In this document: positions 35,831-49,148 of the stretch, piece by piece
Numbering within the stretch: position 1 is the first letter of the stretch
Layout of the letters: every line of letters begins with the position of its first letter
Assembly (NCBI GenBank): GCA_018881555.1
Contig: JACAXG010000056.1
Location: 1,003,462 to 1,067,461, forward strand
DNA: 64,000 nucleotides
Source of the DNA: Amblyornis subalaris
Taxonomy: Eukaryota; Chordata; Aves; Passeriformes; Ptilonorhynchidae
Direction of reading: 5' to 3'
Program-made: the position numbers and the translations under genes
The notes under the pieces: generated by a model
Databases searched by the model: none
What the model saw: only the letters and a program-made list of their open reading frames with translations
Told to the model about the DNA's origin: nothing

Positions 35831-38800
35831 TAAAGACACTTGAAGAACACTTCAGTAGTAGTATCTTAGCTGTTCTGTTCACGGGCTTCTTTCCTTGTGC
35901 TTTCAGGTTTTCCTTCAGTTCCATGNCACTTCTGCAAAAGAGGAAAACTCAGCCTAAGCCTTTCTCATGACAGATGCTAAGCAGTGCTCAAATCACATAA
36001 GCCAGATTCTGCCCACAAGTTTTTGGTAACTGCCAACCAACGAAGAATTTCATAGTTTGAGCATTTTTCAAAGATAACAACCACTGGATCAGTCATTTGC
36101 ACTGTGCCAGGAAAATACTATGTTGGTTTTTACTAGTCACAAAGCTGGCATTTTCTCTGCAGGCTTTTTATGATGGTTTAATTTAAGTTTAGGGGGTAGC
36201 TCTGTCGTCTCTCTGCTTTAAAAAATGTGTGCATATGGAAATAGCTAAAAGTAAAGCAAATGAGTAAAAAAATGACATCCTTTTGTAGGTAGACTAAGCA
36301 GCTTGATTTAAAGGAAACTTTTTTCACAAGATCTTCTAAATATAGCCTTTCAGCTAGCTCCTCTGGAAAGTGATGGCAGCTCAGGCTTTTAAAGTTGTGC
36401 ATGGGAATAAATGTCTACAGAAAGCACCCCAAGGATTTTAAGAAATGTTTAGAAAGCCATCAACCCAACATCATCCTTTATTTCCAGAGTTTCTGTAACT
36501 GTTTCCTTTTATACCATTTGGATTAAGGACACTTAAATTGCACCAGGCTAGGGGCTGTGTTGACAATTTGCCAGGCTCTTGAGAGCCACATGTAATTTTA
36601 AAAATACGGAGAAAATTGCATCTGGTGCTTATTTGGAACATGGCAGGTCGTTTCACTCAGCCATGCNGGAGTGTTACTATGCCCACAGAGGGACACATAT
36701 TTTGACAGAGCTGTGGTTGTGCCCGGCTGTCCTGGGTGTCCTAAAAAACACTCTTCCTGTGTCCTGTTTTGTAAGTGGGNATTTCTGAGTAATTTCTGAG
36801 CAGGAGACGTTGCATCATGGGATGGTGTTAGGAAAGTTGTCTGAACAGCTGCGGCTGGTGAACTTCATTCTGGGCAGAGCGGGCAGCACCGTGTGCTGGA
36901 TCGTTGGACCCTNACTGAGGGTCGTGAAGAATACCTGCAGCAGCTCAGGACCTCCGAATACATGGAGTGGAAAGCAGCAGGGAATTCAACAACCAAATGC
37001 TGCAAACTTTTTTAGAAAAAGTNAAGGTAGTTATGTAATTTACAGGTAGAGAGATAAGCTCGTCCTTGACTTTCCAGAGGGCCTGGGCCAAGGCACAGTT
37101 AAACATATCAACAAGTCACTCACTTGGGTTTCTGTGAAATACCTGAGATCACTTAATGTGTTTTTTAAAGCAATAATCATTGGTGAGAAGGACAAATTAT
37201 GTCATATGTTGTGCTGATAATTATGTTTGCTAACACAGGGTTTTTTTCCTGTGCAGATAGGACTNAGGTATTTTGTTTCAGGTAGCCAGAGGAGAGAACT
37301 GTGCATGTCCCTTGCTAAAAGCAAAACCGTGGGCTGTGCTTGTCCCTCGTGGCCAGGCAGGTGCCAGGAAGGATGACTGATACCATTGCATCTTATGGTT
37401 AGTTACCCAACAANGAGATAATAATGACAACTCAAAACCTGCAAACCAGACGTAANACTTGTTTGCATAACCATGTCACCTTGTGCTTTGTGCTCCTGGT
37501 CTGTGTCTCAGGGCCTGAATGGAGCCTCTGAGCAATGGCAGCAGAGTAAATAGAGAATAACAAAAACAGCAGTCGTTGAAATGACTGTGATCCTGCATTG
37601 TTAAAATTCAAAGGTTGCCCAAAAGGAATTCAGGAAAGCATAAGGAANATTGTTACTTCCAGGGAATAATTCATATTATCCTGTTTTCTAGCCAAATCCA
37701 GTAGATCCTACCAACAAAATGGAGGCCTTTTGTCCTGTTTCTGAGATATTACAGTGGTTTCAGTGTCTATCGTCTGCATATCTCTCACATAGCAAGGACT
37801 TTTCATTGCCAGTGTAGGAACCAGAAATTTTTTTTCTTTAGGACTTTTTGCAAGGATCTCTCAAGATATTTTGTGTGCGTGTTTGCAGTCAGGGATATTG
37901 CAAGTACTGGGGCTTATCTCAGGCAATTAACTCTCTTCATCAAGGTCTGGAGTGAGTGGTTGGGCCTTCCTTGTTGTGCTTCTTGTGGTTGCCTGGAAAT
38001 CTGAAACTGTGTTAACTAAGATATTTGCACTTTCAGTGAAGAAGACAGGCAATGTGTCATGCCACGTGATAGGTGGTGGTCAGTGCAGATGTGCCTGTGA
38101 TCTCTTTTGACCTTCAGCTACAACACCTGAATGCACAGGTTGTGTAGGAAAGGCTGGTCTCATCCCACAGTCTCCTCTGTGGCTGCCTCAAGGCAGGAGC
38201 CTTTCAGCTTTTGTGGGCAAGAATTTGTCTGACTGTAGAACAGCAAAGTGAGGCCACCGCTGTCCACTGCAAAATGCAGTAGCTGCCTTTGCAGTTTATA
38301 AAGAAACTTGATCGGGAGCAATGTTTGTGTCTTAAAAGGGCTGAAGACAAGTTGGAGATTTCACTGAAAGCTGCAGAAGTGGGAGTCTGACTGCCCACAT
38401 GGTTTTTTTGCTGAAACAGCCTTCTAATAACAGTGATATCAGCCAAGGCTGTGGCCAGAGAGCCAAGTGAGTGTTGCTGTTACCTGGGCATCGTTTTCTT
38501 TGTGTGAATCTCTGTTGGGACTTTCTTGCAGAGAACATGAAACCTAAGACCGGCTGCTCAGCTGGAGTAAATCAATTTTACTAGCAATAGCAGGATTTGG
38601 TCCATATGATAGTTTTCTGTGCATGTTTGAGCAAGGAAGGGTCTGGCAATAAAGCAGCAGCAAAGAGGCTGTGCTGAAGACAGGCTGGATTATGCTTGCT
38701 GAGTGAGTGGAGCCCATCACGGAGATCACGCCTCCTTTTAGAAGCCTATTCCTGTGTACAGCACTGTCCTGTCTCAAAAATGCTTCTCAGATGTCTTTCA

Positions 38801-39366
38801 AACATGGACTGTTTTTAAAAGAAAGGAAGGTCAAGCATTTCTAATATTGTGTGCACCCTTGCTGTGTGGATCTCAGCGTGAAATTTGATTTTCCTGGGTC
38901 GATGTCCCACACCTGGACTTTGAGTCTCCGTATTTACTGTCCCTCCACTCATTTTGTTCTGCACTGTCCTCTTGAGTTTGCTAATTACTGATCAACAAAC
39001 AGATGGACAAAAGAATCACAAGGCCTTGTTATCAGTTTGCACTCACTTTAATTAAATGCTCTCATCNGACACTCCTGGAGTCTTAATGAAGCAGAGGAAA
39101 TGAGTGAGTGACAGAGTGAAGTGCTAATGCACTGTGCAGTAATTACAGACAGTGGGAATATCTCTGAGATCCTCTGAGCTGCAAAGGAAAAGCAAAGGAA
39201 AAGAAATGTTGTAGCTCCAGAAATGGAGCTGGATCTGACATCCTCTGCTGGGGAAAAAGAAGATGCCTTCAGATTAACGATAAATGAAGAAGATTTGTGA
39301 AACATTGTCAAACTATGTACTGTGGTTTAGTGCAGAAACAGGCCCTGTCTTGTTCGCTAACTGGGC

Positions 39367-39390
39367 TTTTTTTTTTTTCTTTCTCCTTTT
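39367..39390. repeat. Poly-T / pyrimidine tract
   Basis: An uninterrupted run of twelve T followed by ctttctccttttt. Low-complexity. Confidence 0.9.
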
Positions 39391-41488
39391 TGAGAAGAAT
39401 CCCACTGTGTGCCAGGGCTAAGTCTGATTTCACCAACCTTGTGGGAATACACAATGCATAGTTGAGCCTCTTTGATATAGCACATATTAATATACAGGAC
39501 TAATGTACTGGCTCCCTTCCATGCCACTAGGATTTTTGCAGAGTAGCATANGCAAAGATCTTGTTGATGGCATGAATAAGCTTCTTGCCATTCAGCACAA
39601 CTTCTCAGAAGGCAGATTAACCAACCAGCGTCTGAACATGTTTTCAGCACAGGGAGAATGCACCAGGGGGACTGTAAACATTCACATTTGTTCCTCTTCA
39701 AAGAGATGGTTCTGCTCTCATTACTTCCCCTCTATCTTCCACCCGGCTCCAGCCCTACCCTATTTAGACTCATGATTTACTGGGCTTCCTTGAACTCTGA
39801 CCTGTGTCAATAGGACCATGATGTAAACATCTTCCTGTGGCTACAAAGCTGTGACCTGTAGGAGCAGGTGGGGGATGAGGATGGGGTTGGGGGTGAGAGC
39901 CGTGTCATCTGNGTGACCCTATTTTTGGCCGCACAGTTCCTTGCTCTCCAGGGCAGCAAGAGCCAAAGCCTATAGAAGCCAAGAGGAGCCTTTCTGTTGG
40001 CTTGAATGATCTTTGGATCAGGACNTATGTTTTGCTGTGCAGACTGGAAGATAGCCCTCATAAACCCCAGCAAGTGAGAGATCCCCCCCCAGGCACCCGG
40101 AGGTCCTGCTCGGTGGGTGATCTTTCTTTGGGAGTGAAAGCAGATACGCGGTGCCTTGTGTCGGACGTGCTGCACAACAAAAGAGGAGCTGGCGTTGTGA
40201 AAGCCAGGCAGGAAACTCTCNGGCTCCAGACACGTAGGCACAGCTCAGNGCCTGGCCCAGGAGAGGAGGATTCTTTGTGTTCTGCTGCTCTCATCGCCGT
40301 GGCTGCCAGGATCGAGCTTCAGTCCACATGGGAGGATGNGAGGCTCTTCTCTGGGGAGCGGGAGTGGAAGGGAAGTGGGTGCAGAGAGATGTTGTTTTTG
40401 TGCAATTCGTGAAGGTTATTGGGAAGGAGTCAAGTGTCACTCGGTGGTTATGGCGTTCCTTCCAACCTGTGTTGTGGAAATGCCAGCAGTGCTGCTCACT
40501 TTTCCATAGTGTTTAGTTTGAAATCAGGTTTCAGCCTGGCTGCAGGACCACTGTGACTGTCAATTAATATTTTATATTATTTATTTATGAAGATGAATAT
40601 TACAGTTATTTTGGGTGCTCTAGGTGCTTACTCTTCCACCTGGAAACCGGTTTCTTGCNGGAGTGCATCTGTTCCTGATACATTTGTATTTGTAACATGA
40701 TTTTCTCCAAGAGCCATTCATGGAGCCAGTATTACAGACATGAAATGAGATCTCAGACTGAAAAACTTGGATAACATAGTTGCTGTGAGACACTCAGATA
40801 CTGTTGTTTTTCCCCAAGAAGTCTCTCTGGTGAAAGCAAGAAAGTGGAAAATTGAATTTAGTTCTTTCTATTNACCTCAACTTCTGCTGGGCTGCTCTAA
40901 AGAAAAAAAAGTCAGCCTAAAACTGCATGTATAAATAGATTTGCTTGGATTTTGCTGAAACTTGAAATAATTGACGTTATTTTCTTGTCGTCCCCAACTT
41001 CAGCCAGTTAGGAGAGCGCTGCAGACAGTGGGGACCTGACAGAGGTTTTTTTGAGGCACTATCACAACATANATGTTAATCAGCATTTCAGTGAACAGCC
41101 TCTGTCATGAAATTGTGACTTCAACTTATTTGGAAAGTGCCATAATGATTCAAGACAGTTTTTAGAGTAAAGCAAGGACTTCATACCCATTTGAACACAA
41201 TTTTAGTTTGTCTCAGATGGTGGGGGAAGGTTTAGGTCAGCGCTCGTGTTCTGTGTCAGTAGACAGCTGACAGTGTCCTGTCCTACCCAGATGAAAGCTG
41301 AGGCAGAGGGCTGAGTCTGAATGCATTTGTGTTTTCATATCAGTGAGCTGATAGTGGATCTACAGCTGAATTCAAGCAACCTAAAATCCCAGGCTTTGGT
41401 TGAACAGTGCTGGCGTGATTGCCAAATGGCAATGAGCTACGCCTTGTCAGCTGAAGTGTGGAGGCTGAAATGGCATTCTCATAAAATC

Positions 41489-41692
41489 CTGGAATCACAG
41501 AATGGTTTGGGCTGGAAGGGACCTTAAAGACCATCTCATTCCAACCCCTTGCCATGGGCAGGGACACCTTCCACTAGACCAGGTTGTTCCAAGCCCCNTC
41601 CAGCCTGGCCTTGAGCACTTCCAGGGACAGGGCAGCCACAGCTTCTCTGGACAACCNATTCCTGTGCCTTACCACCCTCACAGTCATTTCNG
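41489..41692 (-). mobile_element. CR1 LINE 3'-end fragment, comparatively well preserved
   Basis: Contains the classic avian CR1 minus-strand series: 'aatcacagaatggtttgggc', 'tggaagggaccttaaagacc', 'ccatgggcagggacaccttc', 'cactagaccaggttgttcc', 'ctggccttgagcacttccag' and 'accaccctcacagtcatttc'. The near-consensus wording makes it the youngest-looking repeat in the window. It is 5'-truncated after about 200 bases. Several n characters fall in it, probably because repeats collect ambiguous calls. Confidence 0.95.
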
Positions 41693-43080
41693 TTTTTAAT
41701 TTGTCATTGGGACAGACTGAGTGATTATTTACTGTGACAGAGAGGTGGCATGGATAAACACAGCAGCTCTGATGATAGTCTGGTGTGAAGAGCAGAGCCA
41801 TTTCAGCTAGGTGCACNAGTGAGGCTTGTTCACCCTTCCTTGGTTAAAGCCTTCATCAGGTTTGGCAGCGTGGCAGAAAGACGGGGATTTGCACATGCTT
41901 CTGGGAGAGAGCAACTGTTTCGGACAAAGGATGCTGGAATCTCCACTGACCTAGAGAGGAGACTGCAAATAGCATTATATTGGCATGCTCAGCATGTAGT
42001 AACGATTCCTTGGAGTCCTACATCTTGTTTCTTGGGTGGGGCTTTTCCCCTCTTTCTGCCTATCTCTATAGTGTATATGAACCACAGCTGTTGACAAGGA
42101 AAATATGCAGTTGCTCTGCAGCAGCAGGAAGGAAAAATAAATCATCCTCCCCCCACCCCTTCTGTTACTGTTGACTTACCATGCTAAGGTTAAAACCACA
42201 CAGAGCTGCGTGTGTAAATGACATGGAATTTGCTCTGAACTGGAGCATGCTGCCACTCACGACAGATAAAGTCTCTATTTCTAGTTGCATTCCCCTTGAA
42301 AACAGCTCAGCTTTGTGGTAGAATGGCTGTGATGGCTATTTCAGCAAAGTTGCTCATATTTTGTGCCAACACAGTGTTGGGAGAGCNTGAGTCTAACAGG
42401 AGTTTCGCTACAAGAGGGTGAGAACTGGGCATTGGAATGACCATGTGGAGCAGAGTTCCAGAGGGGTTAATTGTTCTCTGTGCAACTGAGGGGGACATTT
42501 ACTTCTCATGATGTTTAATTACGCTTTCTATGCCAGAGCACTCCCTCTGCCCCTCCTGGTTCTCCCAGCAGACGTAGCTGCACAAACTCCCCAAACAATC
42601 TTGACAGATAGTAAAATTTGCCCCATGAGGCATGCATATTTTTGTGAATAGATCAGATGTCACCAAGGGCACAATTTCAGTTTGTCATGGGCAGATCTTC
42701 TTCTGGCTTATACTGTAGATGCTCCTTCTCATTAGTGGAGTTACGTTCATTTACNCTAGCTGACAGTGTAGCCCTATGTTTTACATGAGTTCTGGGATAT
42801 ATGTATTTTTCTTTCTTGAAGCTTTCTGCCCTCAGGCTCCCAATTCTGCCTGGCAAATGAATGTTTCAGAAAGACATCCAAAGCCAATCTCTGTGTCCTG
42901 TGGTGAAAACAAGACTGGCTGTATTCATTCCTGCTTGTCACTGTCTAAAATATGTCTTCCTGATTAAGTTAGTGGACAAGAGCTAGTCACACACTTCAAT
43001 ATGATACAAAGAATATAAAGATGCATGCTCTGCTCTCCGTGACCTTTCCTCCTTCATGATCAAATTTTTTAGGTTTTTCT

Positions 43081-43099
43081 GTTGTTGTTGTTGTTGTTG
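43081..43099. repeat. GTT triplet microsatellite
   Basis: Six tandem GTT units. A glutamine run in the antisense frame through it is an artefact of the repeat. Confidence 0.95.
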
Positions 43100-44554
43100 A
43101 ATACCTTCTGTCTTGAGAACTTTTCTTCCTTGGGCTGGTCCTGCTGACTTCTGTGTGAACAGATCAGACATGAGCAAGGACAGAATTCCAGTCTATCTTG
43201 CACAGACAGCACATATTTCTGGTTTGCTGTAACTGTTTATATCACAGTAAGCACACAAAGGACACATATAAAATCTGGATCCAGTGTACTACACATTGTA
43301 CAGCAAATTTGATTTCATTGGCCTACACTGCCTTTTATTTNCCTGCTAAGCCTTTAAAATCAAATAGCTTCACAGATTTCAAACCATCCAGTCTCCACTC
43401 TCCAGCTGGAAGATTGAAACTGGATTATGGGATAATCTCAAATATCATCACNATTGCTACCTACGCTACACTGGTTCCTTTTGTTTGAAAAATGGTGAAA
43501 TATTAGGGTTTAGTTGTTTGGGTTTTTTCTCTTCTCTCTTTTTTTTTAAGAAGATAGTGTTAAGCATTGCTACCTGCAGAGGTTAATGAAAAGTGACAGG
43601 TTTAGGAATCCATGGAAGATTTGCTATAAAGAACAGTTGACTTCTTTGGTCCCATATTACAGCTCCACATCTATGTACATGTCCAGGAAAAGGTGGGAAA
43701 ATTCTTTACTCAAGGGCNTGAAGATGCTGCTGAATGATGTTGCAAATGCTCCTTTGCCACTTGCTGACTTCCACCACCAGCCACTGCCTTNTATTTTACC
43801 TGATGCACCAACACTGCAGAGACACCAATTTTATGTGTTGCTTATGTAGTATTGTCTTTTAAGTAGGCTTAACTCACTTCTCAGCCTTCTTTCAAAGTAT
43901 TTGGATGTATTGAGTACTTTAACATTTCCANGTGTTTTCTCCTCTTCTCTTAATTGTTTTNGGCTTACTCTTATANTTTTTTTTTTTTNNTTTTTCCCAT
44001 TCAATTTTTGAGCCATAACATTGAGTCTGGACCCAGATGTTATCTCAGATACTATTGTGTGTACAGCCAGATCACCTACCCACTTCTATGTATGTTTCTC
44101 CTTGTGTCCAAAAAATGCATTACCTATTTTTACCATATATTTTGCCTGAGAATTCAAGTTGAGCTGGTTGTCCTACATTCTCTGCTTTTGAAGTCTGAGT
44201 CTCACAGCNTGAAACTTTGCACTCTTCCAACCTCACATCCATGTGCCCTGCATCACCCTGCTGAATGGTTACCTGTTCAGTGGGTGATGCAGTTTATGCT
44301 CTGTCATACATTCTCCACAGTTTGCTTTTGTTTCTATCTTTTCTATGCTACCACTGATGGTTTTTCCTTTCCCACACAGCAACAGGTTTATCCTGAACTG
44401 GAAATGGATTTTTAACTGCTGCTTTATTGATTTTGGCTTGATGAGTCTCTGGTGTTTCACTCCTTTAANTTGACTTTTTTGCAGGCTGTGTTTTTTAAAG
44501 ACTAATGACATTCTTCATCATTAATCTTCTCTTCTCCCTGTTTTTCAGGGAACC

Positions 44555-44586
44555 TATATATATTTGTGTGTGTGTGTATATATATG
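44555..44586. repeat. TA/TG microsatellite
   Basis: Short TA run, a TG run of about six units, then TA again. Confidence 0.9.
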
Positions 44587-45867
44587 CTTTCTCTTAATGT
44601 TTTAGTATTTCTTTCACACATCATTTCAGCCAAGACAGTTTTTTGCCACTAGGAAGGTCAGGCAGCATGGGATGCCCAGGGAAATTATCCCAGTAATCTT
44701 TTGGAAAGATTTTTCTTTTAAACAAGCAAAACTTAGGAAAAAAAAAAACAACAAAAAACCACACATGTTATGAGTAGCAGTTTAAGGAGCAATCATTGTC
44801 TTTGCTAGTGGCAGGGGATAATCTGCCAATGAAAGGAGGTGCTCTTGAAAAATCCTCAGTGTTGTCCCATCCTTGGCTCATTGGACTGAGCTTGCTGTAG
44901 GAAAAAGTTACAAGTCTCTCTTCCTCCTTCACATGGTCTGGAAATGTTTATCTTGTCCTGCATTACCCAGTGCGGTATGGCATGGCCTTTACTATCCCTC
45001 CACCCTTCCAGATACAGCTTTCTCTATGGAGGACAGTAGATGTTTAATTCAGGAAATCCTCTGGAGAGTAGGACTGCTGACAGCTTCCTGATCACCCACA
45101 AGTTATCCAAAACACACCTTCTGCATCTTCCTGTTTCTGTTGCCTCATCAGCTGTGGAAACTGNGGTCTGAAGCTAAATGTGAAAGCCACCTAAAGTTCT
45201 TCATTTGCAAAGCATGAGACTTTTACTTTGTCTGTTCTTTACTAGCAGCTAGGATGCCATAGACTAGACCAGTCAAGCTGACAAGGTACATTTGCTTTGT
45301 TTTATACAAGAATACAAATTTCAGAGCTAATTCACCTCCTGGAGTTTGTGAAATGATTGACTAGTACACCTTCTCCTTTTCTTCCCTAATCATGCTGTGG
45401 TGGTGAGTGAGAGTTAGTTGCACAGGGACAAGAGAGCACTCACAAGTCTCNAAAACATCATAGTGCACACTGTTCTTATTTTCTCTGAAGTTTCATTCTC
45501 ATGGAAGACTTNTTGTGTGTTACAAAGCCGTGGAGATGGAGTTAACTTCCCCTGAAATTTGTTTTCTCATCTAAAGCAAAACATACGTAAACTTTTAGCT
45601 TGAGTGCACCTGTATATGGCGTCCCTGGTTTTGATGCAGTGAAGAAAAAAAGTGCCTAATCTTCTCTAATGAGGAAGCTGACCAAGGTGTGCCTGTGGTT
45701 TTATTCAGCATGCTGTGCAGCAAGGATGAAAGGGACCATAAAAGAGGAGAGTTTTTCTGGAACCATGGTCCAGTTGTTAGGCCAGTGGGGCGTGCTATAT
45801 TTTCCATTTCTCACACTGCCAGTAGGCACATGAGTAATCGTGTGGTAAGGGAAAGAAAAGAAGGGAC

Positions 45868-46321
45868 CGAAAAGAGCGCAGAGGGGCGAGCGTGTCAGGC
45901 TTTAATGAAGGCCGTGCCCCGGCCCAGGTGCTCGTTTCCAGCAAAGCGTCCGCACGTCACTTATTACTTAGAGTGGCTAACGCTTGCTCAAGGTGCCAGA
46001 AAACAAAAACAGACGCTGACACGCAGCGGGCACAGAGCGCGGCCGCGGCAGCGCAGACGGAGGTTGGGTTTCCCGGCCCGGCGTTGGGCGACATGGCGCG
46101 AGGGGGATCGCTTTCACCGGGGCCGGCCGGGCCGCGNGCCAGATGAGGCCTTCCACATGATTTCACATCAAACAATCGCTGCAGTGACCCATTTGTTGTT
46201 TCCACCCGTGCGATAACGCGGCGATGTGCTGGTGCATTCATCGGGGGTTTATTGATCGGGCTGTTTCCCTAATGTGCTTTAAGCTGCGGAATTACAAACC
46301 CTGGCGCGTTCCTGTGTTTCG
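45868..46321. promoter_or_regulatory. Intragenic CpG island, possible internal promoter or enhancer
   Basis: CpG dinucleotides are dense here, with about 30 by eye in 45868-46140, while the surrounding intron has very few. The core includes a NotI site (GCGGCCGC, 46039-46046) and GC-box-like GGGGCCGG sequence, and CpG enrichment continues at lower density to 46321. The 3' flank has forkhead/SOX-like and homeodomain-like words such as ttgttgtttcc and tttattgat. Long open frames run through it in more than one frame, as expected for GC-rich DNA with few stops, but no known domain is visible and the ATG in the core leads to a stop after 17 codons. It may be an alternative FGFRL1 promoter, a promoter for a non-coding transcript, or a CpG-rich developmental enhancer. 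The sequence alone cannot choose between these. Confidence 0.6.
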
Positions 46322-49031
46322 CTGGCTTGGGGAGGCACAGGGCAGCCATTCGTCCTGATCAGTTACTGTCAAATGCTTTCCCCCAGGCCCAGAAAATAAC
46401 TCCTCTTGCCTGGAGGAGTAGGTGTGTGCCATGAGAATGAAGCCCAACATAAAACATACCCCTGCCCATGGATTGCTAGCCACGGGAGAAGACCTATTTG
46501 GTGGTGTGTCAGTGAAGTACAAGAAATCAATGTGAGTCTTCTCTTCTGTGTGTTTTCATAGTAAATTTGGCATTTGAGCCATATTTAGTAAAGTTTTGCC
46601 AGGGTTAGTAAGCCTTGCCAGCTTCTTTCATGATCCAAGGACAAGTTCTTTAACTGGTAATGCAAGAAACTTCATGAAAGTGAAATTGACTTATGGCTTG
46701 GAGATGAAAGAAATATGCCACAAGAAACCCAAAAAGCTGTTACAAAACAAGGCAGCGGGAGTGTATTTTTTCTAGTATTTAATTATATTGGCAAAAAGGG
46801 AACATCTAAGAGCCCCAGCACAAACTAGGACCCGGTGCACAATGAACAGAAAGGTGGTTGCTGCCTCAACCAAGAAAATTTATGAAACCCATTTGGAAGC
46901 TTTTCCCAGCAACATTTTCTAATGGAAAAATGGAATTTCCAGAACATTATAAATACAATAATTCAGAAAATCTCTGATTATGCTAAAAATATTGGGAAAA
47001 TCCCAACAGAATTTTATTTGAGTACGCATGATTCAAAAGGTATGTTGTTTTACTGAATCTGACTCAACTTACTATGTTTTGAGTCAGCTCAATAAGGTAT
47101 TAAGTTGCTTCCATTAAAGCAGCAAGAACCTTCAAATGTTGAAATTCTGTATTTTTCTNTAGTCTTCAGTTGGTACAATTCTCAAATCTCAAGAGCTCCG
47201 TGTTAGTTGCTCTTGCATACTTTTAACCTACATCTTTGTAAGGTCACTAGGCTATAGCCATANAGTCATTTATTTTGAGATATTTAGTATGTTTCTTCCC
47301 TAAGTTTTTCCATTTTCCTTGTTCAGTTCAATGCACTTAAAGCTTTGCATAGTGCTTGCATCAAATGCAACACACAAGTATTGATATTCCAGAAGTCGTT
47401 TAGTTTGAAGGAATAGCTTTGCTAGAATTTATGCCTAATTCAGGGAAGAAAGGGGTCCCTAATTTCTCTGCTGCAGTGTGTCCCCTTGATGTGTTACTGT
47501 AGATTGGCCTTAATTCTGTTGGATCCATGTGTTTTCACAACCTGAGATTGTTTAGATCCTGACTTTTGGCTTGGGCTAATCTTTGAGTAGATCTGTAATG
47601 TATGGAAAGGGCAGTATAATATATTTGTATGTGTTATGTATAGAAGGGCCATTCTCATTTTCCAAGTTTAAGGTGACTCTCTTCGGTGAAGAGGGAGTAA
47701 AGTCTTTAAGACATGGAACAGAATGTTTTTAGATAAATACCTGGAGATTTGAAAGATTCTGTAGCATTTATGAGTGATAACACTGCTGTGATCAAACAGT
47801 TGTGGTTTTGTGTTTAAACAATCGCCTTTCTTTGTGATCTTGTGCTGTGGGTGTGGCACTGAAAAGAGGGATTTGACAGTAAAATCCATCTCCAAAGGGA
47901 AACTTGTCTTCTAAGGCGAGGCTTGTAAGCAGAGCAAGTAAGGGCAGTGATTAGAATCTACTCACGCTGCTTTGATGGCGGAGAGGGGTAGTGTTACACC
48001 AGCGGAGCACTCACGAATTACTTGTGCAGCAGATGAGAGAAACCTCACCCTTTCTATCAGCAAAGAAGACAAATATTTAATTTGTGTCTCCTGAGAAGTG
48101 ATTCTTTTTCTATTATTATTGTGGAAGCAGCAAAGCTACTACATTTTCTTTTGATGCAAAAAGACCATTACAGTTGGGGTTTTGATTTAACGGATTTCTT
48201 TTGCCTTCACTACAAAGAGCACCAGCTTTAAAGGGAACTTTGCCAGCTCTGCTGTTTCGTTGNCTTGAGTTCTCTGCAGTGGATGAAGTGACCACATTTC
48301 ACGCCTTCATCTGCTGAATGGGGAGAGGTAGATCCAGCACCCTGGTGCACCACAGTCTTGTCCCTTCCCGGGGGCTGGAGTGTGGACTCAGAGGCCATGG
48401 AAAAGGGAGCCCTCNGTCATCGCCGATGGGTCACATCCTGCCTGTAGGACAGACCCACACCAGGCGTCTGTTTGTCTGCAGCTGGAGATGACTCCCATCC
48501 AAAGGGGAGAAGCCAAGCCAAGGCAAAAGTCCTGGAATCACCGTTGAAGAGCCTCTGCCAGGCCTGGCTGTAGCTGCGTGTTGGAAAAGCCTNGTCTGCA
48601 TAGGGAATGGCACATGTTCAGCAGATGACGGCCAGCACTTGGCTGGGCACCCCCAGTTCTGACCTTTGTGGCAGGTGGGAGGGCAGGCGGGAGGGCAGGC
48701 CAGTGTTTACCTTGGCCAGTCTAGCCAGGGTTTATTCCTCATGGAAATGGAAATAAACTCTGAGTACTCCCTTCCCAGAGCTCCCAGTGTGCATTGGTGG
48801 GGTACACTGCCTGGGAGGATCTGACCCACTGACAGTCCCCCATGGCTGCAAGTGGTGACACCTCTTGCTGCTCACATCACCCATCTTAGCGGGAAAAGCC
48901 TTAGTGTGGGGTAGCCTGTGTGCTTTATTTATTGCTCAGCAAAGTCTTACTTGGTTGACAAACACCACATGACAATGCCAGCTTTTGGAGCACCTGTACT
49001 GAGGGAAAACTGCTTGTGTCAAATGAAACCA

Positions 49032-49079
49032 TTATATATATATACACACACCCCCCATTCTATATATATATACACCTTT

Positions 49080-49137
<58 letters not shown>

Positions 49138-49148
49138 CACACACATAT
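49032..49148. repeat. Compound TA/CA microsatellite
   Basis: Three successive TA blocks alternate with CA blocks, with a C6 run near 49051-49056 and a long CA tract from about 49098 to 49130. It translates to His-Thr and Tyr-Ile runs that are not a gene. Confidence 0.95.

Larger units (their letters stand above)
29400..41488 (+). other. FGFRL1: FGFRL1 downstream intron, segment 2 (non-coding)
   Basis: No exon was recognised. The stretch contains CR1 fragments (30460-30706, 32055-32105, 35741-35830), a MIR-like remnant (34425-34527), an AT-rich simple tract (29427-29466), a poly-T tract (39367-39390), and moderately GC-rich sequence around 39.8-40.5 kb with open frames on both strands but no recognisable product. 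Confidence 0.65.
41693..45867 (+). other. FGFRL1: FGFRL1 downstream intron, segment 3 (non-coding)
   Basis: AT-rich intronic DNA with a GTT triplet run (43081-43099), a poly-T tract interrupted by nn near 43977-43997, and a TA/TG microsatellite (44555-44586). No exon, RNA gene or larger repeat was recognised. Confidence 0.65.

Noticed and set aside
42983..43177. Minus-strand frame with a glutamine run
   Set aside because: The run is the GTT microsatellite read on the opposite strand.
45689..46216. 175-codon forward frame through the CpG island
   Set aside because: The Arg/Pro-rich translation reflects GC-rich sequence with few stop codons. No domain, splice structure or codon pattern supports a protein. 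Better explained as a CpG island.
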